DNA of 64,000 bases from Tachypleus tridentatus. Taxonomy: Eukaryota > Arthropoda > Merostomata > Xiphosura > Limulidae. The notes beneath the pieces are model-generated. The model was not told where the DNA came from, ran no database searches, and saw nothing but the letters and a program-made list of their open reading frames with translations. Position numbers and translations under genes: made by a program. Positions 45,527 through 57,303 of the stretch are shown here, one piece after another. Each line of letters starts with the position of its first letter. Within the stretch, counting starts at the first letter, position 1. The DNA lies in NCBI RefSeq assembly GCF_004210375.1, contig NC_134833.1, forward strand, positions 144,514,127-144,578,126. Direction: 5' to 3'.

Positions 45527-46160
45527 GTTAAAGAGAAACACGTGTACGAAAACGTTTATTGTACATGAAAGCACTTTGAAAAAAGTGCAGAGTTGATGTG
45601 ATAACAACGTTAGTCGAGAGTGTGGTAAGCAAAAATCATTCTGGAGATGCCGCTAATATTGAAACTAAGAATATAATACACAGCATAAAAAATGATTAAA
45701 AAATACAAGAGACACATCACACAATATTGTCCCACACGTATGGTTTGGATACAGCGAAACTCCAGTAGATAATTATTTATTTGATTTTCTTACAGCAAGT
45801 TCACATCGGGCTGTCTTCTATATCTAGCGAAGGGAATTGAACCAATGATTTTATTGGACGGAAGCAGTAGATAAATTACCAACTGTAAACAGAAATAAAG
45901 AACTATTCTGATCTATGGTTCGTTGTTCTAAATTATTGACAGAGTATTTTTTTAGAAGACTAAAATAAACGTGGAAATAGGAAACAGTTTTAAATGTTTG
46001 GCGCTGGTGATACAAATGGTCGAATATTGATTTTGTGTACAAAATGAACCTACACTCACTGTCAAATTGCAATATATAATATACTAATGGGACATTAAAG
46101 TACGTTCCAGATATTTTAGAACAATAATATACGTTCTATGGCCTGCAAATAAACATTGCC
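45480..46160 (+). repeat. Diverged interspersed repeat related to 3350-4010
   Basis: Read forward it resembles the minus strand of 3350-4010 and the plus strand of 62340-62900: AACACGTGTACGAAAACGTT, GGTCGAATATTGATTTTGTG and GTTCCAGATATTTTAGAACA. Similarity is much weaker than among the duplicated blocks, so the copy is older. A type 2 SINE fragment lies inside at 45783-45850. Confidence 0.55.
45783..45850 (-). mobile_element. SINE type 2 fragment
   Basis: TTTCTTACAGCAAGTTCACA then TCGGGCTGTCT, matching the tail of the type 2 SINE at 47400. Confidence 0.45.
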
Positions 46161-46568
46161 CTTCCTATAAATTATGCATTGCGCTCGTATGAAAATGAAT
46201 ACATGTATATATATTAGACTTCTTAGAGAGATAAAGGAATTAGTTCCCGCTTCAAATCCTGCGTCTATACTAACAGATTTTAAACTTAAAATGATAAAAA
46301 TAATTAACATTGAATTTCTATGTTCAGTTAATCATAGGTGATTTTCTTCATTTTCTCCAGTATATTTATTGTAAAATTGGTTTTATGCAGAGATATGACA
46401 CAGATGCAGACTTATCTTCTCTCTACACACAAATACTTTATTCTTACAAACATTTATTCCAATATTCGACCTTGAGAAGATTTTTAACTTCCTTATCGAT
46501 TAAAACTTTTTTTTACCGCTTGAAGTTCAACCTCTTGTTCTTGCATTGTATTGTACATATTATAAAGG

Positions 46569-46838
46569 GACCCGGCATGACCAGGTGGGTTAAGGTTTTC
46601 GACTCGTAATTTGAGGGTCGCGGGTTTGAATCCCCGTCGCACCAAACATGCTCGCCCTTTCAACCGTGGGAGCGTTATAAAGTTACAGTCAATCCCACTA
46701 TTCGTTGGTAAAAGAGTAGCCCAAGAGTAGGCGGTTGGCGGTGATGATTAGCTTCCTGTTCTCTAGTCTTACACTACTAAATTAGGGACAGCTAGCGCAG
46801 ATAATCCTCGAGTAGCTTTGCGTGGAATTCACAAACAA
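46569..46838 (+). mobile_element. SINE type 1, full length
   Basis: CCCGGCATGACCAGGTGGGT head with B box GGTTTGAATCC, body and tail to GCGTGGAATTCACAAAC. Flanks ACATATTATAAA and ACATACCATAAA may be a decayed target duplication. Confidence 0.9.
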
Positions 46839-47051
46839 ACATACCATAAATTATTAATTATTACACAGTTATATCAAATAAATAATAGTGATGTTTTTGA
46901 GTATTTTAATGATAAGATAAAATGATCTATTATATAAGTAAAAACGGTTGGTATGGATTGAGAAAATTATTTATGTAGAGGAGCGAACAACCTTTCGACC
47001 TTCTTCTTTGTCAGATTTAGCTTTCTTGGTCATATAAAAATAATCTAAAAA

Positions 47052-47236
47052 GCTTGTAATAATAACCAGACCTAACATTATCTAATACATCAATACCTAC
47101 AGTTTGTAATAAATACCAGACCTAACGTTATCTAATACATCAATGCCTACAGTTTGTAATAAATATCAGACCTAACGTTATCTAATAGATTAATGCCGAC
47201 AGTTTGTAATAAATACCAGACCTAACGTTATATAAT
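47052..47236 (+). repeat. 50 bp tandem repeat, about 3.7 units
   Basis: AGTTTGTAATAAATACCAGA followed by CCTAACGTTATCTAATACAT recurs with period 50 (47101, 47151, 47201). It is not seen elsewhere in the window. Confidence 0.92.
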
Positions 47237-47399
47237 GGTGTGCCTAGAGGTTCTATATTTTCTTTAAAGTTCCCTGTTGATCACACAGTAAACTTTGTCA
47301 ATTTAAATGTGTTTACAAAAAGAAGATTTAAACATTTTAGGCATCCGTTAGCTTTAGCCTGAAGAAACCACAACACAACACGAATTATCTGTGTGTTGT

Positions 47400-47497
47400 A
47401 TGTTTTCTTATATCAAAGTCACATCGGGCTATCTGCTGAGCCCACCGATTTAGCGTTGTAAATCCGGAGACATACCGCTGTACCAGCGGCGGGCCGA
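47400..47497 (-). mobile_element. tRNA-like SINE type 2
   Basis: The minus strand reads CGGCCCGCCGCTGGTACAGC, GGTATGTCTCCGGATTTACAACGC and a GCAGATAGCCCGATGTGACTTTG tail. It is the clearest copy of this family here. Confidence 0.65.
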
Positions 47498-47549
47498 GAA
47501 TATCTTATAATGAACGTACAAATTATTAACTTTGGAAAAACTCATTAAT

Positions 47550-48026
47550 GTTCAAACACTTTTTTAAGCGGATTCGTCTTGCAATAGAGCCCGAAATTTT
47601 GGAATAAGTAAACTGTGATTGAAACTGTGTGATATAATAAATTATGACCCGAAACGTTTAGCGGTGAGTGAGTTATAAGAGTGAAAGTAAATCCATTAGC
47701 GGATGCTGTTGTGTGATTCTGATATCTTTTACTGTATTGTGCAGCTTAAAATTATTGACGTGACAGATACCGTTACCGACTTTGTCATAAAGGTAAAATA
47801 CAACAGGAATAATTATTTTCTGTGTATTTTCTACTATATTGTGTTCTAGTGGCGAATTACAAGGATATGTTCCCTCAATTAGATTTTCAGTTTGACTCAG
47901 TTTATGTACTGAGCATACATTAATAACTTTCAGTTGTACAACACAAGTTAGGCGAAGCACGGTTTGTACACACATACAACATATGTTTACCGTTACTATA
48001 CAGGGTGACATTCAGCTGTGAATCAG
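47550..48026 (+). pseudogene. Fossil upstream region and first exon of a transporter locus
   Basis: 47580-47690 matches 17650-17760 (GAGCCCGAAATTTTGGAATA, CCCGAAACGTTTAGCGG). 47935-48026 matches the first exon, ending TTCAGCTGTGAATCAG before GTTAGT. An intron-like continuation reaches 48160, where a SINE interrupts it. No coding exon follows. Confidence 0.5.
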
Positions 48027-48161
48027 GTTAGTTTCGATGTTTACGCATTTTACTTTTATTTATATATTTGTCTCTTCTTAAAATAGAATAATGTTGATTC
48101 AGTCGATTGAAGTAAGGTTAGGGAAAAAAATTCACTACAGTCTATCTTTCGTAAATGAAAA

Positions 48162-48444
48162 GGCCTGGCATGGCCGAGCGCGTAAGACGTGCGACTCGTA
48201 ATCCGAGAGCCGCGGGTTCGCACACGCGTCGCGCTAAACATGCTCGCCCTCCCAACCGTGGGGGCGTTATAAAGTTATGGTCAATCCCAATATTCTTTGC
48301 TAAAAGAGTAGCCCAAGCGTTGGCGGTGGGTGGTGATGACTAGTTGCCTTCCCTCTAGACTTACATTGCTAAATTAGGGACGGCTAGCACAGATAGCCCT
48401 CGGGTAGCTTTGTTTGAAATTTCAAAAACAAAGAAAACAAAAAA
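48162..48444 (+). mobile_element. SINE type 1 with 12-base target site duplication
   Basis: Head GGCATGGCCGAGCGCGTAAG, body CTCGCCCTCCCAACCGTG, and a tail ending in CAAAAAACAAAG-type A-rich sequence. CGTAAATGAAAA flanks it at 48150-48161 and 48445-48456, a clean target duplication. It split the fossil intron. The short frames at 48056 and 48155 are artefacts of it. Confidence 0.93.
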
Positions 48445-48459
48445 CGTAAATGAAAAACC

Positions 48460-48870
48460 ACTGTAAAGAAACAAACTTTCAAAAGCCTAATAACAGAGAA
48501 ACTAGTGTCGTTATGTTCATTTTAGACTTCCGCCATTTTTAGGCTGTAAAAACCACAAAATATCAATAATCTAGAGATATAACGATCCTATAAATAATTA
48601 ACTTTGAGTGTGTTGTAAGAAGGAAAGTAAATCTCTTAACGTGAATGTTATGGTGATTCTTTTTGGTTCTCTTTGTTCAGCAGTCGAAAATTAATGACAT
48701 AACAGATAGACTTATTTTGTATCAGTTAGCTGTTTGGCACAAAACAACAAGGTTATCAGCGCCAAACAACTGGTTAAAAAATTGAAAGTAAAATTTATTT
48801 AAAACGAATCATGTTAAAACCAAACAAAGTTTAATGTTTTAATTAAAAACATAAATAGCGATAAAAAATT
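48460..48870. other. Old transporter-like intron or upstream remains and LINE 3' UTR
   Basis: 48480-48515 continues the intron interrupted by the SINE (CAAACTTTCAAAAGCCTAAT). 48600-48700 resembles the sequence at 17750-17830. From about 48740 it is A-rich LINE tail. No gene. Confidence 0.35.
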
Positions 48871-48879
48871 AATAGCCTT

Positions 48880-50050
48880 AAACAGCTCAAAACATTGGTA
48901 ATGTGAACAGTGTCACCATCACTAATGAAACTGTCCAGCGTCATGGATAAACCTTAGGATAAAAGATGTCTAAAATGGTGCCGTTATTGAGAGTCATAAC
49001 GACGAAACGACAGTACAATGTGGCTTATTGTGACCTGAGTGTTTACACAGACTACACATTAGTGCATCAGTCCCAGATAAACGAACTATGAGTTAAAAAC
49101 TGTGACCAATGCGTTGTCTAGTTAAGATAACTTCCTCTTTCTGATCGTTACGGAAACAAGATGGTCAAAGTCCAATAGAGGATTCTATCTGGAAAAGATT
49201 GTTTTCACGTTTTCCATTTCCAACTGACACGGAGCCGAGGCTTGAACACAGGACCATAGTTCATGTATGGAACAAGAACAGCATTGATAGCGACAGAGCA
49301 GAAGACACATTTAGCTGTGGTGTTGACGAGCTATTTTCAGCCAAAACCAAAGTGGCCTGGTATCCAAAAGAACTGAATAGAAGTAGATGTTAAAGAGAAA
49401 TAGGCCAGTCGGTTTGGAATATCGGCGAGAACAGTGTATGAACTAAAATGAAGCGACTCCAGGACAAGTAGAGAACTAAGCGAGACAGTATAAATAGTAC
49501 AATTTGAGTACTGTTTAGCTTCTAGGTGATCCAGGGCAAGAAAAATAGCGTACAGTTCATCAGTAAACACAGAAATTGTATAGGGGATGATTCTACATGC
49601 AACTACCAAACCTCAACAAACCATGGCAGAGCCCACACAGTCACCTGATATTGACCCATCTGTATAAAGAGGAAGGAAAGGATGGTTCGAAAGATGTTCA
49701 GCAAATAACAGACAGTATTTCCAATCGAGAGTGTCTGCTTTTCTCAGATAATTTAAAGATAGGTCACATTTGGGACTGTTAGAAGCCATGGTGGGAAGGA
49801 ATGACCAGTAAGTACAACAATGTTATCCAACGACAGACCCATTTCCATCCAAATGTGCCTGAATACGAAGACCAAAATGACAGATCGTCTCTTCTGGAAA
49901 TGCATGACCCACTGAGGAAGGTGAGATGCTGTGGTAAGGAAGAAAGTTTCGAAGCATACACTAAAAACAGTTACAAACGGCGGAGGCGGAGAGAAGGTTC
50001 ATGAGACTCTATATATGAACTGTGAACTGGGTATTGCGGAAAGCCCCTGA
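48880..50050 (-). mobile_element. Jockey-like LINE 3' half (left arm of palindrome)
   Basis: Read on the minus strand from 50050: end of the RT/connection region (YASKLSSLPQHLTF and a RRDDLSFW-type stretch), then RNase H with TDGS, TDELYAIFLALDHLEAKQY (about 49500-49560) and a WIPGHFG motif (49340-49360), then the C-terminal zinc-knuckle region (to 48990) and a genuine 3' UTR after CCATGACGCTGGACAGTTTC. Frameshifts and stops make it dead. It supplies the RNase H portion missing from 8598-11700. Open frames on either strand here (49199, 49597, 49801) are shadows. Confidence 0.8.
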
Positions 50051-50079
50051 TGATGAATGGGGTCCAGCATCTTCAGAGT

Positions 50080-50945
50080 CGAGATCTTGGCACCATGGCT
50101 TTTAACAGTCCCCAAATGTGACCTATCTTTAAATTATCTAAGAAAAGCAGACACTCTCGAATGGAAATACTGTCTGTTATTTGCTGAACATCTTTCGAAC
50201 AATCCTTCCCTTCCTCTTTGTACAGATGGGTCAAAATAAGGTGACTGTGTGGGCTCTGCCATGGTTTGTTGTGGTTCGGTATTTGCATGTAGAATACCCT
50301 ATACAACTTCTGTTTTCACTGCTAAACTGTACGCTATTTCTCTTGCCCTGGATCATCTAGAATCTAAGCAGTACTGAAATTGTACTTTTCATACTGACTC
50401 GCTTATTTCTCTATTTGTCCTGGAGTCGCTTCACTTTAGTTCATACCCGATATTTAAAACCGTCTGGCCCATTTCTCTTTAACATCTACTTCTAACCAGT
50501 TCTTCTGGATACCAGGCCACGTTAGTATTGGCGGAAAATAGCTTGTCAACACCGCAGCTAAATGAGTTTGCTCTGTCGCTATCAATGCTGTTCCTGTTCC
50601 ATACATGAACTACGGTCCTGTGTTCAAGCCTCGGCTCTGTGTCAGTTGGAAGTGGAAAACGTAAAAAACAATCTTTTCCAGATAGAACCCTCTATTGGAT
50701 TTTGACCGTCTTGTTTCCGTAACGATCAGAAAGAGGAAGTTTTCTTAACTAGACAACGCATTGGTCACAGTTTGTAACTCATAGTACTTTTATCTGGGAC
50801 TGATGCACCAATGTGTTTTCTATGTAAACACTCAGGTCACAATAAGCCACATTTTACTGTCGTGTCGTCGTTATGACTCTCAACAACGGCACCATTTTAG
50901 ACAAGTTTTGCCCTAAGGTTTACTTATCCCTGACGCTGGATAATA
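50080..50945 (+). mobile_element. Jockey-like LINE 3' end (right arm of palindrome)
   Basis: Starts at about TTGGCACCATGGCTTTTAAC, mirror to 49794, and repeats RNase H (CTDGSK at 50219-50236, KLYAISLALDHLES near 50325) and the C-terminal region. It then stops at CTGACGCTGGATA like the truncated LINEs at 11700 and 34690, and enters the spacer. Head-to-head with the left arm across about 30-50 bases. Confidence 0.8.
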
Positions 50946-51412
50946 TAATATGTACTTAGAAAGTTTTGATGTTGAATAAATGTCTACATACATACTTTAG
51001 GAAGATACCATAAATTAGGTGCCATTTTGATTTTCAATAATGTTGCCATCTTAAAACGACTTTCTCTGAAATTAATGAACATTGGAGTTAAAGAGTCCCA
51101 CTTTTTTCAGATGACAAATTACATCATAAGATCTATGGTGTCTACATGGGTTCTAGCTTCTGGACATTTTTGACAATTCCATGTTGTGTTTGTAAAAATA
51201 CAGTAAATAGAAAACTATTTTCAGCCTCTTTACTCTAAGATTTGGGATAACACGTTTGTTATCTTTGAGAACTTTGAAGCTTCCTAATTTCTTTAACATT
51301 TTAACAAGAAACCTATCAGTACAGAGTTTACATTAGAACATCATAAAGTTTATTTTACAGACACTTGAATGAGTGATAATAATGTTTATAACTTAACGTG
51401 AAGAATTTACAT

Positions 51413-51567
51413 AAAACCATAGAGAATATCATACTACATCTTCAATGTAAATAAAACCATAAAGAATATCATACTACATCTTCAATGTAAATAAAACCAT
51501 AGAGAATATCATACTACATCTTCAATGTAAATAAAACCATAGAGAATATTATATAACATCTTCGATG
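51413..51567 (+). repeat. 40 bp minisatellite, about 4 units
   Basis: Shortest of the four arrays, with flanks identical to 12159-12393. Confidence 0.92.
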
Positions 51568-52639
51568 AATTTGTCTAAAGTCTCACTGTATTTCCTCAGT
51601 CTGCTTCTATATTTTGTATTATAAACTCCCAAACATCTATTTGATAAGACAGTCACTAACGTTTTATGATTGTTAGAAATATGTTAGAACTAGCTGGATA
51701 TTGTTACATTTAGTATTTTATCAATTAACAATATAAATGTTTTGTATTTCATTGTTCTATTCATTCCTTGTGGAAATTGTTTCAGATTGGGCTCGATATT
51801 TCTTTCCTGGAACCTTTTGCCACATATGCTTTTAGTATCTCTAAATTAAATATTTTTCACGTGGACTGTTATACTCTCTAAATTGGCTTTATGAAAGTGA
51901 GAGTCACATAAGTTAAACTCGAGAAAGATTCCCGTTGTCAACTGACTTACTAAAAACTCTGCAGAGAGGTTTTATAACTGATATTTGACCTTATTTGAAA
52001 CAGAGAAAAAACCTCGTGTAATTCTGGTTTTAATACCTTCATATTTTTATAAATCAATAATGGATAAATGTGTACAAGAGTAATATCATACGTGACATGC
52101 TAAAAATGAAAATCAAATCTAATATTACATTTTCTTTTATACGAACATGTAATTAAATATCAGACCTAAACAAGCATTGAACTATTTCATAAACGTTTTA
52201 CACTTCAATACTTGCAATCGTATCTTCGTTATTACTTAACGATGAATTTAAAATGTCATATCTCTCGTTGACATTGAGGTTGTTAAATGTGTGTAGGAAT
52301 CAAGAAATCTCATTATAAGTATTGATTGAGAATATGATTTGTCATGATCTCATCAATATTCCTAAACTTAAAGACCGCAATCAATGGTGTATAAGTAATA
52401 TTACTGATAAAAATTATTATAATTTTTCTTATTAATTACTATATTAATATTAATTTTTAATCTATTAGAGATTTTTACCTATGTAGTCGGGAAGTACATT
52501 ATTTTTTTTCTACCTTACTATTTCAAAGGATAATTTTTCACAAGATTTAATGCAATGTCTGGTTCAGATTTCATTAATATACTTATTTTGACTTTCCTTT
52601 ATTGTTCGTTGAAGGTAATAGTCGATTGGAATAAAGTTA

Positions 52640-55000
52640 GAGAAAAAAAGATTTTCACTACAGTTTATCTTTTGTAAATTAAAAACCACACTAAAAGTAA
52701 CGAACTGTCAAAAGCTTTATAACGGAGAAACTTGTTTCGACACAGTTGTGCGTCATTTTCAGTCAGGAAGAAAACAACAACAGAAACACAACCAAAAATA
52801 TTGGTCATTATACTAGTTTATCTAATATCAGACTTCAGGCAGTTTGTTCTGTTTACTGTGGCTCTATTTTTCGATATTTGTTACAACGATAATATGTTAT
52901 TATTAATAGTATTATCTTTTGTGATGTATCAATTCAGAATTTTATTAACATAATTTTGATAACGTGTTGTTGTGGTAAAGGTTTAGAGTACAATAGAATA
53001 CAAACGTTTCAGTTTAAATGACAAAAAGTAATTATTAGCTAAATTTACATATTTTATTGTTACTTTATTTCAAATTATAGACAATGATAATAACCCTGTA
53101 AATGTATTGGCGAATTTTTTACGGATAACATTTCTCGGGCCCGGGTATGGCCAGGTGGTTAAGGTACTCGACTCGTAATCCGAGGGTTGCGGGTTCCAAT
53201 TCTCGTTGCACCAAACATGCTTGCCCTTTCAGCCGTGGGGTGTTATTATGTTACGGTCAATTCTACTATTCGTTGGTAAAAGAGTAGACCAAGAGTTGAC
53301 GGTGGGTGGTGATGACTAGCTTCCCTCCCTCTAGTCTTACACTGCTAAATTAGGGACGACTAGCACAGATAGCCCTCGAGTAGCTTTGCGCTAAATCAAA
53401 ACAAAACAAAACAGTTCTTCATTTTCATTGTTCGTTGTTTAATTTCAAAACATATAAAATTATTACTTTTCTCTGTACTTCACTTGACAAGCTTCCACAT
53501 TAAATAAGAGTTGTAACATTTTGTAACTTATTTAGATATCACAGGACTTTCATATGATCAAGTTCGTTAATATTGGGACTTCAAAAACAGAATAAAGAGT
53601 TTTTTTTCCTGTTTCTCTGTATGATAATAATCTATTAAACCTGATAGATCTCGTAGTGTAGAATAAATTAATGTACTTTTGAAAACCTTTCAAATATTTT
53701 ACTAAATTATCTTTTTATCCAGAATGACATTTTTCAAGGTAAGTCAATCATCTTTTAAAACACGTGAAATATTAAGCAACAAAACTTAATTTAAAGAATA
53801 AATCCTGTGAAAACTGAGTGACAAATACAGTTGATCAAGCTACATGCGCAGATAGCTTTTGGGTAGCTTTGCGCGAAATTAAAAACAAATCAAGCTACTT
53901 ATGTAATGAAACACTCCATCTTTCTTCATAGTTAGTTGATTTTTCCAATATTCAATAGAATACCGTTTAAAATAATTTTTAACGTGGTTTTTATCAACTT
54001 TATAATTATGAAAATGATTTTGAAATTTTATTTTGGTATATTGGTTTAGACTTATGTTAAATATCCTAAACTGGACGAACATATGTAGATACTTTAGGAA
54101 TTACGGCCAATGACATTATTAACAGATAAATGCATTTTGACATTTATGAACTTTGTATATCTTGTGGTGTAAGTTACGTTCATCTAATCAGACTATTACA
54201 ATAATCATTAATTTGTACGTAACCTTTTCAGTTCTATTTGTATATTTAACTTTATCTTGGTCTGAAATTCTTAATTAAAATATAAAACCTTGGTTTACAA
54301 CAAATACCAAGTGATATGTTTATACTATAACATTAAACTTATACAAGAGACCAATGACAAATATAAAATGTTATATAATATAATAATCAATTTTAAACTG
54401 TTTTCAATAACATTGTTTTAATTTTTTAGATCAAGTATGGTTTTAATAACACTCATTTTGTAAACTGTGCACTAGCAGCGTAAACATAATTTCAATAATA
54501 CCCAATTTCGAAACTTTGGAAAAACGAAAGGCTTTTAATACTAAAAACATTGTTTAAATACCTGTTGTGGGCCTAGTACAAAAAGATCATGATGTAGCTT
54601 TATGCTAATTTAAAACACAAATCTAGTAAAAAAACAAAATTGTAAAAAGGAAATATGATTCTAGGTTTACACTTAGATACGGTGTAGTAGTTTTCACATC
54701 CGGGTACCAAGTGGAATGTTCTAAGCTGAAACTTCGGTAAGCATTTAAATATTGTAATAGTTTCACTTCACGCTCTAACATTGTTTATATTCTATCATTG
54801 GAAAACAATAAGATTTATGTTGTGTATAGAGTTTTCGATGTGTATATTTTGTATTTAAAAAAAACATAAAATATATATAGTTCACCTACTGGTTGGTAAA
54901 AGTGTATTGATATTATATCTGACACTTAAACTGATTCTGAAAACCAATTTAAAAAACACCACAGTGAAAAGTCGTCTATGCATAGTAGAAGGGTAAAGGA
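52640..55000 (+). pseudogene. Fossil transporter locus, duplicate of locus E
   Basis: Counterpart of 13420-15790: intron-like stretch with the SINE, M40 (54380-54560) and relic exon (54640-55000, minus strand), with no coding exon. Here the relic exon still reads LEREVKLLQYLNAYRSFS on the minus strand. Confidence 0.5.
53138..53412 (+). mobile_element. SINE type 1, duplicate of the 13940 insertion
   Basis: Same flanks (ACATTTCTCGGGCCCGGGTA at the head) as the copy at 13940. Confidence 0.9.
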
Positions 55001-55370
55001 ATTCGAAACGAGTCAAAGCGCCATCTATCTTTATTTCAACTTCTTATGGTCAAGTTGACAGTTAGCATATGAAGATCCAGGTCACATGAAAATGAATTGA
55101 TGAATATATATGATGAACAGCAAGGTTTATCCAAAATCTTTCGAACCCTGTGTGGGAAATGTTAAATATCGATTTAATATAAAGTTTTAATAGTTGCCGT
55201 TAAGAGGAAATTTACTTTCATATAAAATAAAAAAAATATAATATTTAGGGACAATAAGGGATCTATTGGTACAACTCGACTGTCCCATCTTGTAATCCAA
55301 CGTATTATAAATTTAAAAAACAACAACTTAAATCAAGTGTTTCTCTTAATAACATAACACAGTATTGAAG
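55000..55370 (-). repeat. Inverted relative of 37560-37900 and 38720-38960
   Basis: On the minus strand it contains CCTTTTAACGGCA-like sequence (GTTGCCGTTAAGAGGAAATT on the plus strand) and the TCGATATTTAACATTTCCC phrase. Absent between 15790 and 15830 in SD2 copy 1. Confidence 0.6.
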
Positions 55371-55560
55371 AGGAGAACGGTAACAAAACCTTCAACATTT
55401 TATTTATAAGTTTTAACGTTTTGGAATAACTTGTTCCATTATCAGGAATATCTGAAAATTGTGTTAGAAAGGCGATCATTACTACAATTATAAGGTAACA
55501 TAATAATTAGTTCATTTATTTCGTTTTGTCAGTGTACGTAACACTACATGTATATTTATT
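55370..55560 (-). mobile_element. Penelope-like element terminal fragment
   Basis: The minus strand matches 37400-37560, including the hammerhead-like stretch CAGATATTCCTGATAATGGA, then ACAAGTTATTCC and AAAACGTT. Stem II (GGAA/TTCC) is intact, but the core has A for G. The GIY-YIG domain is missing: sequence resumes at the start of its GTACGTAACACTACATG part at 55530. Confidence 0.55.
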
Positions 55561-55699
55561 TATAAATGAGCTGTCTAACGAAGATTACAAGCAATTTTCT
55601 AAACAACAAATTTCAACCATAAGCCAACGCACACACCATCATCACCAAATTTCTCCTTTACCTCTCATCATTTTACGAGCTCTCAAACTCTACTTATAA

Positions 55700-56180
55700 A
55701 AAAACAAATATACACCCTTACCTTCATCTACATATACAGACACATTTTTTAAATGTGGCAGAAAAATGAAGGTAAGATTTTCCCACAGAGAGATTATGTT
55801 GACTATCCGATAATATTCTAAATATTGTTAAATAACTTTAAAAAGTTTTTCTTTTAATAGATATTCCAAAGCCTTTCACACAACTAACAACTAATTTAAT
55901 TGTCCTATAATTATTTACACAACTTATATTTTCTCTCTGGAAGACAGAAGCGACGTTACCTAATTTCCATTCTGATGATACTTCTCCACTTTTCAACGGC
56001 TTACCAGAAACAGAGGCAAATGGCTCACATATACAATTCTTGGTGTTATTTAAAACACCCAGAGAAATATTATCTGGCTAAGTAGCCTTATCACTCTTTA
56101 AACTTCCTAAATTTATTTAACAGCTTCAGAATATATGCAATTATCTTGTTCATACTTGTTTTAATCTATCAATTCTTAAA
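55700..56180 (-). pseudogene. CR1-like LINE reverse transcriptase fragment
   Basis: Duplicate of 16150-16640 and inverted relative of 36430-36900. The plus-strand frame at 55900-56085 is an antisense shadow. Confidence 0.65.
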
Positions 56181-56214
56181 GATGAGTAAGATGAGTACAT
56201 AAGTAGCTTGATTT

Positions 56215-57105
56215 GTTTTGAATTTCGCTACTTGATCAACTGTATTTTCACTCAGTTTTCACAGGATTTATCCTTTAAATTAAGTTTTGCTGCTAATATT
56301 TCACATATTTTAAAAGATGATTGACTTACCTTGAAAAATGTCATTCTGGATAAAAAGATAATTTCGTAAAATATTTTGAAATGTTTTTAAAAGTACATTA
56401 ATTTCTTCTACACACGTGATCTACCAGGTTTAATAGGTTATTATCATATAGAGAAACAGGAACCAAAGCTCTCTATTCTCTTTTTGAAGTCCCAATATTA
56501 ACGAACTTGATCATATGAAAGTCCTGTGATATCTAAATAAATTACAAAATGTTAATGATTGTTATTTAATGCGAAAGCTTGTTAAGTGGATTACAGAGAA
56601 AAGTAATAATTTTATATGTTTTGAAATTAAACAACGGACAATGAAAAACAAGAACTGTTTTGTTTTTTTTTGATTTAGCACAAAGCTACTCGAGGGATAT
56701 CTGCGCTAGTCGTCCCTAATTTAGCAGTGTAAAACTAGAGGGAGAGAAGTTAGTCATCACCACCTACCGCCAACTCTTGGGCTACTCTTTTACCAACGAA
56801 TAGTGGAATTCAACGTCACATTATAATGTCCACACGTCTGAAAAGGCGAGTATGTTTGGTGCGACGATGATTCGAACCCGCAACCCTCGGATTACGAGTC
56901 GAGTACCTTAACCACCTGGCCATGCCGGACCCGAGAAATGTTATCCGTAAATAATTCGCCAATACATATATAGGGTTGTTATCATTATCTATAATTTAAA
57001 ACAAAGTAAGAATAAAATATGTAAACTTAGATAATAATTACTTTTTGTCATTTAAACTGAAACGTTTGTATCTTATTATACTCTAAACCTTTACCACAAC
57101 AAATT
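56215..57105 (-). repeat. Right arm of ~0.9 kb inverted repeat
   Basis: Reverse complement of about 52975-53895. The arms enclose 2.3 kb of relic exon, Penelope and CR1 pieces. Both arms hold the same SINE, so the inverted copy was made after the SINE inserted. Confidence 0.8.
56657..56935 (-). mobile_element. SINE type 1 inside the right arm
   Basis: Minus-strand copy of the insertion at 53138, with identical flanks (CCCGAGAAATGTTATCC). Confidence 0.9.
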
Positions 57106-57114
57106 TTTTTGATA

Positions 57115-57303
57115 CCAAACATACTCGCTCTTACATCCGTTGGGACATTATAAGTGACGGTCACATCCTTTATGTTGGTAAAAGGGTAACTCAAGAGTTG
57201 GCAGTGAGTGGAGATGATTAACTCTCTTCCCTCTAGTCTTACATTGCTAAATTAGGGACGAGTGGCGCCTTCGTGTAGCTTTGCGAGAAATTTCAATTCA
57301 AAA
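57115..57303 (+). mobile_element. SINE type 1, 5'-truncated, duplicate
   Basis: Same truncation as 17072-17272. Confidence 0.8.

Noticed and set aside
48155-48343. 62-codon Arg/Ala-rich frame and its opposite-strand partner at 48056
   Set aside because: Translation of the GC-richer SINE head.
49199-50306. Cluster of short frames on both strands
   Set aside because: Only the minus-strand RNase H reading (49337-49609), and its mirror in the right arm, fit a protein family; the rest are shadows of the LINE palindrome.
52975-57105. Large DNA transposon with 0.9 kb terminal inverted repeats
   Set aside because: The arms are ordinary intron-like sequence continuing outward with no transposase, no defined ends and no target duplication; duplication and inversion explain them better.
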